64,000 nucleotides of DNA from Dugong dugon (taxonomy: Eukaryota > Chordata > Mammalia > Sirenia > Dugongidae): positions 120,895,234-120,959,233 of the forward strand of contig CM057462.1 of assembly GCA_030035585.1 (NCBI GenBank). The letters are read 5' to 3'. Positions 22,313 to 33,331 of the stretch are shown here, in pieces. A model generated the notes under the pieces. That model was not told the DNA's origin, searched no databases, and saw only the letters and a list, made by a program, of their open reading frames with translations. Numbering within the stretch: position 1 is the stretch's first letter; every line of letters starts with the position of its first letter. The position numbers were made by a program, and so were the translations under genes.

Positions 22313-22794
22313 CAAACAGATTTTAAGATATCAGAGAGAGAAAAAATTCAAATTTCTGTTGCTTGTTCTACTAATTCTTAAGTTTTATGGAGTTGTCAGT
22401 AAAAAAGAAAGCAGAAAACAAAGTGAACTCTAAGGTAGTATATATTAAAACCAAATGGAATTGAATTATGTGCTAGCTAAGCTCAAAAACGTGTACTATA
22501 TTATGATGCCACCCTGCCTGGCTCTCCTCTTTAAAGTTCCTGCAAGACGTCTTTACTTGCTACAGTATTGTCACATTCAAGACAATAGATGTGCGCAAAT
22601 ACAGAAGGAGATCCAACATTACAAGAACGGTTTTGTAATGGAAACTTTTTTTACTTACTTGTGATTGAAGATTGTTTTCTTGCGGAAATTTCATTTCACA
22701 ATATCAACTCACCTGGAAAAATAACTGCCTTTGATATTAATTAATCACAGGAAAATGGGATGGATAGAAACTAGAAACTTTCCTTCTACCTGTT
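22313..22794. other. Unassigned sequence
   Basis: Nothing recognised. The open frame at 22455-22664 (69 codons) shows no family features. Confidence 0.55.
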
Positions 22795-23160
22795 GCTTGG
22801 TTTCTTATCTCAGCCCTGCCCCTGACCAGCTGTGTCATCTTGAACAAATTCCTTAACTTCTCTATGGTGCAGTTTCCTCATCTATAAAATAAGGATAAGA
22901 ATACCGTACTTTTACGCAAAAAGCGCACACCACCTACGTTTCTAGCAGCTCCCTCCCCCCATGAAGTATTTTCATAAGCACCTCTATGCCAATTTTTTTT
23001 ACACATTGCTATAAGAAAATTAGCATAGTGTGCTTAGAAAATACCTCCCAGTGGGGAGGGAGCAGTTGGCAAACGGAAAGAGCACATTATTTGTGTAAAA
23101 ATATGGTAGTACCTACCTTGTAGGGTTATTGTGAAGATTTTTTAGGACATTTTTAGTAGT
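22795..23160 (+). mobile_element. MIR SINE, split by a palindromic transposon
   Basis: MIR core: 'gaccagctgtgtcatcttga', 'cttaacttctctatggtgca', 'gtttcctcatctataaaat'. It is interrupted at 22904-23106, then continues with 'gtacctaccttgtagggtta' and 'ttgtgaagattt', exactly the next part of MIR. Confidence 0.88.
22904..23106. mobile_element. 203-bp palindromic MITE with TA target duplication
   Basis: Interrupts the MIR. The outer left end ccgtacttttacgcaaaaag and the complement of the right end (ccatatttttacacaaataa) match. The inversion extends inward: 'agcagctccctccccccatg' and 'aagtattttcataagcac' pair with 'agtggggagggagcagttgg' and 'gtgcttagaaaatacctcc'. The whole element is therefore close to one long palindrome. 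TA occurs at each junction (22902-22903, 23107-23108), as for Tc1/mariner-type elements. There is no coding capacity. I do not recognise the family. Confidence 0.8.
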
Positions 23161-23799
23161 GTCATAGTGATATCTAAATGAGTTTAAAAAAATTATCCTG
23201 CACACAAAAAAATTTGTATGCATGGAAATAGTGACAGCCTTATAAGAATTTATCAGGCTTCTTCAAGTCTGTTTTAGAGAAAGAGGGACAGCATATCATT
23301 CTGAACATAAAATCCAGAAATTCCTTCTTACAAAATCTATCCTATCATTATGTTTTTGTTCAGTTAGTCATCATTTTTTTTACTTTTTACCAGAATTGTG
23401 TCCTCAGTATTCTTAATACCATTTGAAAGGTTTGACTCCATAAATATGTTCACTTTCCTTTTCGTTCCTCAGTTTACTCATCAGCAGTACGGTCAGGGCA
23501 TTGTATACGGTTATTTTACAGGACAACCGTCTGTCTTATCTAGCAAAATCAGCATAATTTAAATCTTAATATCATGGTGAGCACCTCTATCAGAGTAGAC
23601 AAGAATTTTTCCGATTTGGTAGCACTGTAGACTGAAGCCAAAGGTAGTATATCATAATGACAGATTTAGGTCCAAGGTATGCACCTTGAAGAATTGATGC
23701 TGTAACTTTCTTCTTTATGCATGTTTTTGGAGACGCAAATAGCATACCTAGGATATGTGAATTTATACCCTCTTCTCACTTATTGACATGATTAGATTC
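23161..23799. other. Unassigned sequence
   Basis: No gene or repeat recognised. Confidence 0.55.
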
Positions 23800-24002
23800 C
23801 AAAGACCAGGCTGTTAGGCAAAATCAACATTTTAGAAAAATGGAAGATGACTACATCATTACATAACTGCCAAATTATGTCATTACACAGTTGCCAAATT
23901 ACATCATTACATAACTGTCAAACCACTGAGAGTAACGCCCAACCGAGTTGACACATAACCTTAATCATCACCGTGAGAGTTATTCTCTACTTGCACCACA
24001 GC
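23800..24002. mobile_element. End of an unclassified interspersed repeat
   Basis: The segment ending 'gagttgacacataacctta' + 'atcatcaccg' resembles the end of a repeat common in eutherian genomes whose other end reads ggttctctagagaagc (compare 49460). It contains a 24-bp triplication (23854-23925). I cannot name the family with confidence. Confidence 0.4.
23854..23925. repeat. Three tandem 24-bp units
   Basis: Units at 23854-23877, 23878-23901 and 23902-23925, each of the form [ca/tg]tcattaca[..]ttgccaaatta. The outer two are most alike. Confidence 0.8.
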
Positions 24003-25020
24003 CATCAGTACTGCCTTATCTTCGACAAAGGCCCAAAGTCCATCAGATGGGGAAAAGACAGTCTTTTTAACAAATGGTGCTGGCAAAACTGGGTATCCAT
24101 CTTCAAAAAAATGAAATAGGACCCATACCTCACACCATACACAAAAACTAATTCAAAATGGATCAAAGACCTATATATAAAAATGAAAACTATAAAGATC
24201 ATAGATGAAAAAATAAGGTCAACGCTAGAGGCCCTAACACATGGTGTTAACAGGATACAAACCATAACTAACGATACACAAGCACCAGAAGATAAGCTAG
24301 ATAACTGGGATCTTCTAAAAATTAAACACTTACACTCATCAAAAGACTTCACCAAAAGGGTAAAAGAAGAACCTACAGGCTGGTAAGAAAAAATTTTGGC
24401 TATGTCAAATCTGACAAAGGTCTGCTTTCTAAAATCTACAGGGAAATCCAACACCTCTACAACAAAAAGACAAACAATCCAATTAAAAAATAGGCCAAGG
24501 ATACAAGTCCAGCACAACTAGATGGTGCCCGGCTACCAACACTGACTGCTGTGACAGGGATCACAATAGAGGGTCCTGGACAGAGCTGGAGAAAAATGTA
24601 GAACAAAAGTCTAACTCACACGAAAAAGACCAGACTTACTGGTCTGACAGAGACTGGAGAACCCCCCAGAGTATGGCTCCCAGCCACCCTTTTAGCACAG
24701 TACTGAAGCCACTCCTGAGGTTCACCCTTCAGCCAAGGATTAGACAGGCCCATAAAACAGAATGAGACTGAATGGGCACACCAGCCCAGGGGCAACGACG
24801 AGAAGGCAGGAGGGAGCAGGAAAGCTGGTAATAGGGAACCTAAGGTCGAGAAGGGGAGAGTGTTGACATGTCGTGGGGTTGGCAACCAGTGTCACAAAGT
24901 AATACGGATATTGTTAAACGTTTTTTAATATATATATTTAAACAAATACTGTTCAGTGGTAAACTAGTTTGCTCAGTAAACCTTCATCTAAAGTACAATT
25001 AAAAAAAGAATTTATAAAAG
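24003..25020 (+). mobile_element. Internally deleted, 5'-truncated L1 (P-type end)
   Basis: Begins inside ORF2 at codons for [24 protein letters not shown] (about 24018-24095) and runs in mostly open frame to about 24490. It then jumps straight to the 3' UTR (gccaagg/atacaagtccagca near 24496), losing the ORF2 C-terminus. It ends with the P module, cttcatctaaagtacaatta, and A-rich DNA. The missing segment is roughly 0.9-1 kb compared with 58440-59430. Confidence 0.85.
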
Positions 25021-25060
25021 CAAAATAAATAAATAAATGTTCCTGACTACCTGGATACCT

Positions 25061-25254
25061 AAAAATCCACTGCCATCAAGTCTATTCGACTCATAGGGAC
25101 CTACAGGACAGAATAGGACCGCCCCATAGAGTTTCCATTAAGGAAGCTGACTGCCACATCTTTTTCCCATGGAGCAGCTGGTAGGTTCAAACCACCAAGG
25201 TTTTGGTTAGCAGCTGAGCAATTAACCACTGCACCACTGCAGCTCCTTCCCACT
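25061..25254 (-). mobile_element. AfroSINE copy with 9-bp target duplication
   Basis: Minus-oriented; ctggatacc flanks it at 25051-25059 and 25255-25263. Confidence 0.88.
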
Positions 25255-25263
25255 CTGGATACC

Positions 25264-25429
25264 AAAAAACCAAACCCTTTGCCTTTGAGTCAATTCCGAC
25301 TTATAGCGACCCTATAGGATAGAGTAGAACTGCCCCATAGAGTTCCCAAGGAGCGCCTGGTGGACTCAAACTGCCGACCTCTTGGTTAGCAGCCATAGCT
25401 CTTAACCACTATGCCACCAGGGTTTCCAA
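25264..25429 (-). mobile_element. AfroSINE copy
   Basis: Minus-oriented: tail at the left (ctttgagtcaattccgactt), head at the right (minus strand ggaaaccctggtggcatagt). Follows directly on the previous copy. Confidence 0.9.
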
Positions 25430-25952
25430 AATTTTAGTAAGTAGGCAAATTGGCAAATACAGAATCTGCGAATAGCGATGCTCGACTGCACAGCTCCACT
25501 GCAAGGCCTTGGCACGTGCTCTCTGTCTAGAGGACTCTTCACACTTCACAGGCCTCTCTCACCGGTCTGTCTAGATAGATGACCCTCACACAGAAACCCT
25601 ACTCTCGACAGACCCAGTTGAAAACACAGAATGGCATAACTTCCAGGAACCTTAGTTTATCATCAGTGATGTTTTAATCTTGGAGAGCATTACCTCTTCC
25701 CCTCCCATTAGAAACCTGAGTTGGAGAAGTGAGTTTTAGGAAAGATGGTCTAATGCAGTTGTTTTTCAAATCAATCAGCTAATCAGTCAATTTCTCACTC
25801 TTTCTTGCTCATCTTTTCCCTCTCTTTCCTTTTCCTTCCATTATTCTCTCCTTCCAGTTTTCCCTCCTTCCAGTACAATTCTTTCTCAAATTAAGTTTCA
25901 CGGAAGCAGAGTATAATAATCTATTTCTGAAAATAATTTGGCTTATACACAG
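25430..25952. other. Unassigned sequence with a pyrimidine-rich tract
   Basis: No gene seen. Positions 25792-25885 form an almost pure C/T tract (ttccctctctttccttttcc and similar). Confidence 0.6.
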
Positions 25953-26113
25953 TTGGAGCCCTGGTGGCACAGTGGTTAAGAGCTATGGCTGCTAAGGTCG
26001 CCAGTTTGAATCTACCACCCGCTCCTTGGACAACATATGGGGCAATTCTGCTTTGTCCTATGAGGTCACAATGAGTTGGAATCGACTCCATGGCAATGGA
26101 TTTGGTTGGTTCT
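25953..26113 (+). mobile_element. AfroSINE copy
   Basis: Starts gagccctggtggcacagtgg and 'ttaagagctatggctgcta', ends 'aatcgactccatggcaatgg'. Typical short form with an A box and a degraded B box. Confidence 0.9.
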
Positions 26114-26840
26114 ATACACAATTGGTAAATAAAATAGAGTTGGTTTATAATGGTATTTCCCAACACCTCAAAGTTACAGCAGCTAAATGCAAAACACACT
26201 AAAGTGAACACTGCACCTGAATGTCTGCAGCTCATTTACCCCGTATTCTACTTTTTGGTTCTGTTTGGCCAATGCTCTGTCTTAAAAGTACTTCATTCTT
26301 CTGTGCTCCACGGTTTTTGTTCACTTTATTTTTCTGTAACTCAACCCTTCCTTATTTGCTCTTCTGTCAAGCTATCTTCACTTTTATTTTAAAAATAATG
26401 CCCTATATTTATTGTAGTATTTATTAGGAATTTAACATATTTTTTTTATTATGTTACTGTGTTTGTTAATTCTCTGGTTCAGAATTCTGTAGGTTTTCAG
26501 TGGTCTGTCCTAACCCTGTTTTTCTCCAGAGTCCAATTAATTATAATGCGTGGCTTTGCAGAATACGAGAATTTTTTCTAGGAACTCACCTTATAGCATA
26601 AATTCTTGTATGTAAACATAAAAGTAGAGTTTCTCTGATTTATGAAGGGGATTAGGGCCTCACTTTGTCCTCCATCACTTCTTGTCCCTATACCAGCCTA
26701 CCCTTTGTAGCGTTCTGGGGGTAACTCCTTAGGCTCTGAAGAGTATAGTTTAGAAACATTTGATGTAAAGAATAGGCAAATCATTGTTTTCTCTAGGTAC
26801 TGTAAATCCTTTCTTTAGATAAATTTTGGTTACTAGGAGA
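26114..26840. other. Unassigned sequence
   Basis: No gene recognised. Open frames at 26150-26427 overlap one another in two phases and have no domain features. Confidence 0.55.
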
Positions 26841-27235
26841 ATACCCACCACACATCTGTCAGTTTGTCCTACTGTAGTGGCTTGTGTGTCACTATGATTC
26901 TGGAAGCTATACCACCAGTATCTCAAATATCAATCAGCAGGGTCACTTGTGGTGGACAGGCTTCAGTGGGACTTCCAGACTAAGCAGACCAAGAAGAAAG
27001 GCCTGGTAATCTACTTCTAAAAATCAGATGATGAAAACGTTATGGATAACCATAGAATATTGTCCGATATAGAGTGCTGGAAGATTAGCCACTCAGCCCT
27101 TAGATTGGAAGACACTTGAAATACACAGTGGCTGCAACAGTGGACTTGAGCATACCAACAGTTGTGCCACATTTTGTTCCATTTTACATGGAGTCAGCAT
27201 GAGTTGGAGCCATCTTGGTGGCAACTAACAACAAA
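26841..27235 (+). mobile_element. Short non-autonomous RTE derivative (5' UTR joined to 3' end)
   Basis: Begins with the RTE 5' UTR start (cacacatctgtcagtttgtc, 'ctggaagctata'). About 250 nt later it enters the RTE 3' end ('cagtggctgcaac', 'gtcagcatgagttggagcc'). No coding region remains. Possible target duplication: aggagaatac before and aggagaaaatac after (27236-27247). The copy at 62915-63250 has the same architecture. Confidence 0.8.
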
Positions 27236-27842
27236 AGGAGAAAATACGTATTTAGACCAAATCATCTGGTTTTCTATAAAATTACTGAGCCGTATTTCAG
27301 TTTTATACTTTCTTGTTTTTTTTCTGAAGGTCTTTGGAAGAACCAGCTTTGTGAATTTGGTTTATTTTTTGGAAAACTATTGTTGAGGACATCATTCGTT
27401 GTATTATATAATTTTGCATACAAAAATTTCTAAGAGAGTTTATTTTGGGTAAAATCTTCACCTTCTTTGAAGGAATTGTATATTCATTTTTAATAATGAA
27501 AGTTTCTTTAAATAATTGAATTTTCTTTTTTGCCTTGGGTGCTAGGAATTTTCACAGTTAATGGCAAGTATATTAACTCATAAGGCTGACATATCATAGT
27601 TGCTTTCTTTTTTCAATTCATTTTTTTCTTTTCCTTTTTATGAGTCTTACTGCAGATGTCTTTTAAAAGTAAACTTATTTGGAAAGAGAGAAAGGATATA
27701 AAGAAAGTTCAATATGTAAAAGTAAAGAAGCTAGAGGCAGAGTCTGCTTATTAGTAGACTCTAAATAATCTAGGCATGAGATTATAAGGGTCTGTTTGGG
27801 GCCAAGGAATCAAATAGAGAATTGCTGTGTTTGTATTCCAGT
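27236..27842. other. Unassigned AT-rich sequence
   Basis: Nothing recognised. Confidence 0.55.
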
Positions 27843-27924
27843 AACAAAAACATTGTGGAACACATGGGGTTACTATGAGTTGTAATCGACTCGATGGCAT
27901 CAGGTTTTTTTTTTTTTTTTTTTA
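27843..27924 (+). mobile_element. AfroSINE 3' fragment
   Basis: Only the tail remains: 'ggggttactatgagttgtaa', 'tcgactcgatggcatcagg', followed by a long T-run. Confidence 0.75.
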
Positions 27925-28084
27925 ATTTTTTGACACTATGAACAAGAAAACTTGAGAACTTAATTGGATGAGAGAAAAGTGAGGAAGAGGGAAAAGTTCA
28001 CAAAGATAATACATTTATGTATCTGTCTAAAACACAGGAGGAGGAACACAATTGAAGATGAAGATAATAAATCGGGTTTTAGAC

Positions 28085-28620
28085 AAACTAAGTTTTTGGT
28101 ATCCATTGAAATAATTTGTGGTTTTTTTCCTTTCATCTGTTAACGTAATAACACTGAGTGGTTTTTCTACCAGTGAACCATCCTATTATTCCTGGGATAA
28201 ACCTTACTTAGTCTTGATTTATTATTATTATTGGATTTAATTTGCTAATATTTTATTTAGGATTTTTGCATCTGTGTTCATAAAGGATATTTGTCTATAA
28301 TGTTATTTTATTGTATATGTCTATTTTTGTTATTAAGGTTGATATAAGGTATTAGCTGCTTCATAAAATGGCATATGTTCTTTTTATAATGTAAGCTTTT
28401 TAAGATAGAGTTGGTAAAATTCACCTGTAAAACCATCTGAATCTGATGCTTTTTGGGACAAGATATGGGCTAGTGAGAGGATGGTGGATATTTTTGACTA
28501 CCAGTTTAGTTTATTTAAGGGTTATTAATCTTTGCATGTTTTCTTTCTTTTGGGGGTCAGTTTTTATCATATATATATTTTATGAATTCGGCCGTTTCAT
28601 ATGGCATGCTGTTTTTAGGG
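28085..28620 (-). mobile_element. Old L1 ORF2 fragment
   Basis: On the minus strand this matches the L1 reverse transcriptase region at amino-acid and base level: compare 'gaaccatcctattattcctg' with 'aaaccatccttgcatacctg' at 10580. Heavily decayed and AT-shifted relative to the young L1 copies, so an ancient insertion. The open frame at 28446-28673 is a by-product. Confidence 0.75.
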
Positions 28621-30377
28621 TGTCTAAGAGTCTGGAATGTCGAAAAGAGATTAGCCTAGAGATGAAGATTTAGGCATCAACACGGGAGTGAATGAGGTTT
28701 CTAGACCGAGGCTATAAAATTAAGAGAGAAGGGAACCAAGAACAAAATTTGCATGTAGTGTAGCAGTGTTTTTGTTTTTTTTTTTTAAACCATTTTCTTC
28801 ATATTTCTCATCTACTGTAGTTTAACCATTATAAACCAGGAAGTTATACCCATATGACAAGAAGAAATGGTCACTTTTAAATATTAGCTAATCATGCTTG
28901 ACAGTGCTTGGGAGGCACGGTAGCTAAAAGGAATAGAGACAGTCATTAGGTCTCTGGTTTAAACAAAAGTAGGCTTCTGATAAAGAGTTATTTGCATGGT
29001 AACTAGATAATAAGCAATTTTTTTTTTTTTAAACAAGTGTGTCCCTTCCGCTGGCTTAACCTAAGTTTCAGAGGGAAAACAGACCCTAAATCAGAATCTT
29101 CAGATTTTGTATTTTGTCAACCTATGCTCCACAAATGTGTCTTAAATATGAATGATTGTTTCTTCGTTATATAATTAGGGAAATTGATGTTTGAAGGATG
29201 AATTTTATTTAAGGTCTTTCCTTAGTGACTAATTCATTTACGTCTTTATTTTTAATTTCCCAAGGTAAAATTTATAGCAATTTGGAATTCTAGCTGAGTA
29301 TGCCAGTCATCAGTTTATGACATGTGAACTCCATATTCACCCTCCATTGCCTGCTCTGGGAGATAGAAATGAACTCTTTAAATATTTTTTGTTTGCCAGC
29401 TGGCACAGTGTTAAGGTTTGCTAGTTGAGTGTGCTGGAGAGACACTGAATGAGGAAGGAACTGGTTCTGGAGTGCTTGTAGTTTGCTTCCCCTTCTCCTG
29501 TAGTGCACAGTGGTCAGCAGCTTCCTCTCACATCCTGTACCCATCTCTTCCCACCCCCTCTCATCCGCCCCAGGCAGTTTTCTAGCAGAGTGCCTCTGAT
29601 GTCCCGATGTCAGTAGCACTTGCAGCTCCCATGTCTGGCTTTTGTAGTGCATGGCGACTAGCAGCACCTTAGCAGCCAGGAGCTCCGGGGTGGTTTTATA
29701 GGGAGTGCCTCCAGTGAGATACCCTCCCCATGAACAACTTTGCTTGATCCTCTAGAGGACAAATTTCCAGCAAGCTCTGCCATAAGTGAGCCATAGCTGT
29801 GCCCTTTCCAACAATGTCTGGAACTTAGCTGGGGTTGGGATAGGGAGTGCTTTCTTGGGCATTCTATTTCAGTCCTAGGGGTAGTGGCTGCTTTTTATAT
29901 CTGCTATTTTTATATATTCTTTAGACTTCCTTTTATCATTGATAGCCAATCTCTCGTTCCTCTAATTTGTTGTAGTTAATAATTCCTTATATTAAATTTT
30001 CCCTGTTCAAATTGCTGGGTAGTTTGTAACTCCTTATTAGACCTTCCTTGACTGATACATGTGTGTGTTTGTAAAATGCTTGGAGGCTTGTATATAAATT
30101 ACACTTATATACATGTATATAAATTAAATTAATTAAGATGTTTCTTTAGATTGGCTTTCTTGAGCACATGAGTCTGGCATATATTTCAACATAATGTTAG
30201 TTTTGGTAACTATACTGATTTTCAAAACTGAAGGTTTAGAACCCAGAATTTTAGATGTATGCATCAGCAATGTGATTTTATGTCATGTGGTTAATAGATT
30301 AGACATCCATCTACTAATGAGCTAAAAACTCTCCATGGAATTAAAATCACTTTGTGGTATATAGTACTTGGCATAAA
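28621..30377. other. Unassigned; part possibly an old LTR or L1 remnant
   Basis: The part from about 29280 to 30060 is less AT-rich and ends tccttgactgatacat, reminiscent of old mammalian LTR/L1 ends, but I cannot place it. The minus frame at 29290-29667 (125 codons) has no recognisable domain. Confidence 0.35.
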
Positions 30378-30388
30378 TTTATTAATTT
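30378..30388. repeat. Possible target duplication of the 30.4-33.3 kb L1, left copy
   Basis: tttattaattt, also at 33321-33331. It is AT-rich, so chance agreement cannot be excluded. Confidence 0.4.
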
Positions 30389-33314
30389 TTTTATTATTAT
30401 TATTTTTAATTAATTTTTTTTTATTATACTTCGGGTGAAGGCTTACAGAACAGATAGTTTCTCATGAAACAGTACTACACATATTGTTTTATGACATTGG
30501 TTAACAACCTCACAAGGTGTCAACCCCCTCCCTTTTAGACCTTTTTTTTTTTTTTTTTGGTGAAAATATACATAGCCAAAGATACACCGTTTCAAAAATT
30601 TCTGCATGCACAGTTCAGTGACATCGACTATGCTCTGCCAATTGTGCTGCTATTCTCACTTTCGATGAAGGCTTACAGAATAAAATAGTTTCGCATTTAA
30701 CAGTTGCTACACACGTTGCCCTATGACAATGGTTAACAACCTCACAATACATCAACACTATCCTTACTCAACCTTGAGTTCCCTATCACCAGTTTTCCTG
30801 TCCCCTTCTGCCTTCTGGACCTTGTCCCTGGATTGCTGTGCCTCATTAGTCCCAATTGGTTTTATGGGGCTGTCCACTCCCCAGCTGAATGGTGAACCTT
30901 GGAAATGAGTTCACCACTGAGCTAAAAGGGTGTCTGGGGGCCATACTCTCAAGGTTTCTCCAGTCTCCTTTAGGTCAGTAAATCTGGTCGTCTTTTATGA
31001 GTTAGAATTTTGTTCCACATCTTTCTCCAGCTCTGTCCAGAACCCTCTGTTGTGATCCTGGTCAGAGCAGTCAGTGGTGGTAGCCGGGCACCATCTAGCC
31101 GTACTGGATTCAGTCTGGTGGAGGCCTTGGTAGCTGTGGTCCATTAGTCGTTTGGACTAATCTTTTGCTTGTATCCTGTTCTCTTCATTCTCCCTTGCTC
31201 CCGAAGGGATGAGACCACTGGAGTATCTTAGATGGCTGCTCACAGGCTTTTAAGACCCCAGGCGCTACTCACCAAGGTAGAATGTAGAACATTGTCTTTA
31301 TAAACTGTGTTATGCCAGTTGAGCTAGATGTTCCCTGAGACCATGGTCCCCAGAGCCCTTCACCGAGCAATTCAGTCCCTCAGGGAGTTTGGATGTGTCT
31401 ATGGAGCTTCCGTGACCTTTCCTTGTACAAGTTGTGCTGGTTTCCCCAGTATTGGGTACTGTCACACCCTTCACCCAAGATACCACTTATCTATTGCCTA
31501 TTTTAGTATTTCTCCCCCACCCCTCCCATTCCTGGTAACCAACAAAGATCGTTACATTTTGTATGTGAACTTTTTCATGGGTTTTTACAGTAGAGGTCTC
31601 GTACAATATTTGTCCTTTTGTGACTTACTTCACTCAGCATAATGTCCTCCAGTTTCATCCATGTTATGAGATGCTTCACAGATTCATCATTGTTCTTTCT
31701 CGTTGCATAGTACTCCGTTGTGCATATGTACCATAATTTGATTATCCATTCATCTGTTGATGGGCATCTAGGTTGTTTCCATCGTTTTGCTATTGTGAAC
31801 AATGCTGCCATGAACATAGGTGTACATATGTCTATTTGAGTGACGACTCTTATTTCTCTATCATATATTCCTAGGAGTGGGATTGCTGGATTGAATGGTA
31901 TGTCTATTTCTAGCTTTCTGAGGAAACACCATATCATTTTCCAAAATGGTTGTATCATTTTGCATTCCCACCAGCAGTGTATAAGAGTTCCCATCTCCCC
32001 GCAGCCCCTCCAACATTTGTTATTTCCAGTATTTTTGATTCGTGCCAGTAATGCCGGGGTGAGATGGTATGTCATTGTGGTTTTAATTTGCATTTCTCTA
32101 ATGGCTAGTGATCGCGAGCATTTCCTCATGTGTCTGTTGGCCATCTGAATGTCTTCTTTGGTGAAGTGTCTGTTCATTTCCTTTGCCCATTTTTTGATAG
32201 GATTGTTTGTCTTTTTGTTGTAGAGGTGTTGGATTTTCTTGTAGATTATGGAGATTAGACATTTGTCTGACTTGTACTGTCCAAAATTTTTTTCCCAGTC
32301 TGTAGGTTCTCTTTTTACTCTTTTGGTGAAGTCTTTTGAAGAGCATAGATGTTTGATTTTTAGAAGATCCCAGTTACCTAGCCTATCTTTTGGGGTTTGT
32401 GCATTGATGGTTATGGTTTGTATCCTGTTAATACTGTGCATTAAGGCCTGTAGTGTTGGTCCTATTTTTTCTTCTATGAACTTTATAGTTTTAGGTTTTA
32501 TATTCAGGTCTCTGATCCATTTTGAAGTAGTTTTTGTATACGGCATGAGGTATGGGTCCTGTTTCATTTTTTTGCAGACGGATATCCAGTTTTGCCAGCA
32601 CCATTTGTTAAAATGACTGTCTTTTCCCCATTTGATGGACTTTGGGCCCTTGTCGAACATTAGGTGACCGTAGGTGGATGGATTTACATCTGGGTTCTCA
32701 ATTCTGTTCCATTGGTCGATGTCTCTGTCGTTGTACCAGTACCAGGCTGTTTTGAGTACTGTAGCTGTATAGTAGGTTCTGAAGTCAGGTAGTGTGAGTC
32801 CTCCAACTTTATTCTTCTTCTTCAGTAGTGCTTTACTTATTTGGGGCTTCTTCCCTTTCCATATAAAGTTAATGATTAGTTTTTCCATCTCTTTGAAGAA
32901 TGTTGTTGGTATTTGTATCAGGATTGTGTTGTATTTGTTAATTGCTTTGGGTAGAATTGTCATTTTCACAATGTTGAGTCTACCTATCCATGAGCATGGT
33001 ATGTTTTTCCGTTTATGTAGATCCCTTTGGGTTTCTTGCAGTAGTGTTTTGTAGTTTTCTTTGTATAGGTCTTTTACATCCCTGGTTAGATTTATTCCTA
33101 AGTATTTTATCTTTTTAGGGGCTATTATAAATGGTATTGTTTTCCTGATTTCCTTTTCATCGTTCTCCTTATTGGTGTATAGGAATCCAACTGATTTTTG
33201 TATGTTTATCTTGTATCCTACTACTCTGCTGAATCTTTCTATTAGTTCTATTAGATTTCACGTGGAGTCTTTAGGGTTTTCTGTGTATAGTATCGTATCA
33301 TCTGCAAACAGGGA
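30389..33314 (-). mobile_element. 5'-truncated young L1 with an extra P module after its poly(A)
   Basis: On the minus strand L1 sequence starts at 33314, within the codons just before the FADD active site, and runs through the ORF2 C-terminus, 3' UTR (P+Q) and poly(A) (T-run 30542-30558). Beyond that, 30412-30541 is a separate P-type L1 3' end with its own A-rich tail. The weak duplication at 30378-30388/33321-33331 encloses both. The architecture matches the copy at 57349-60142. Confidence 0.85.
31575..32969 (-). pseudogene. L1 ORF2 C-terminal part, open for 464 codons
   Basis: Uninterrupted frame from MKMTILPKAINKYN to the L1 stop region, including the thumb/C-terminal segment ([13 protein letters not shown]) and the C-x3-C-x7-H-x4-C motif ([18 protein letters not shown]). 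Upstream, toward 33314, the frame is broken near 32970-33060. Lacking the endonuclease and the RT active site, it cannot support retrotransposition. Confidence 0.9.
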
Positions 33315-33331
33315 CCGTTTTTTATTAATTT

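Noticed and set aside
29290-29667. 125-codon minus-strand frame as a host exon
   Set aside because: No recognisable domain or splice context, and it lies in what looks like an old repeat.
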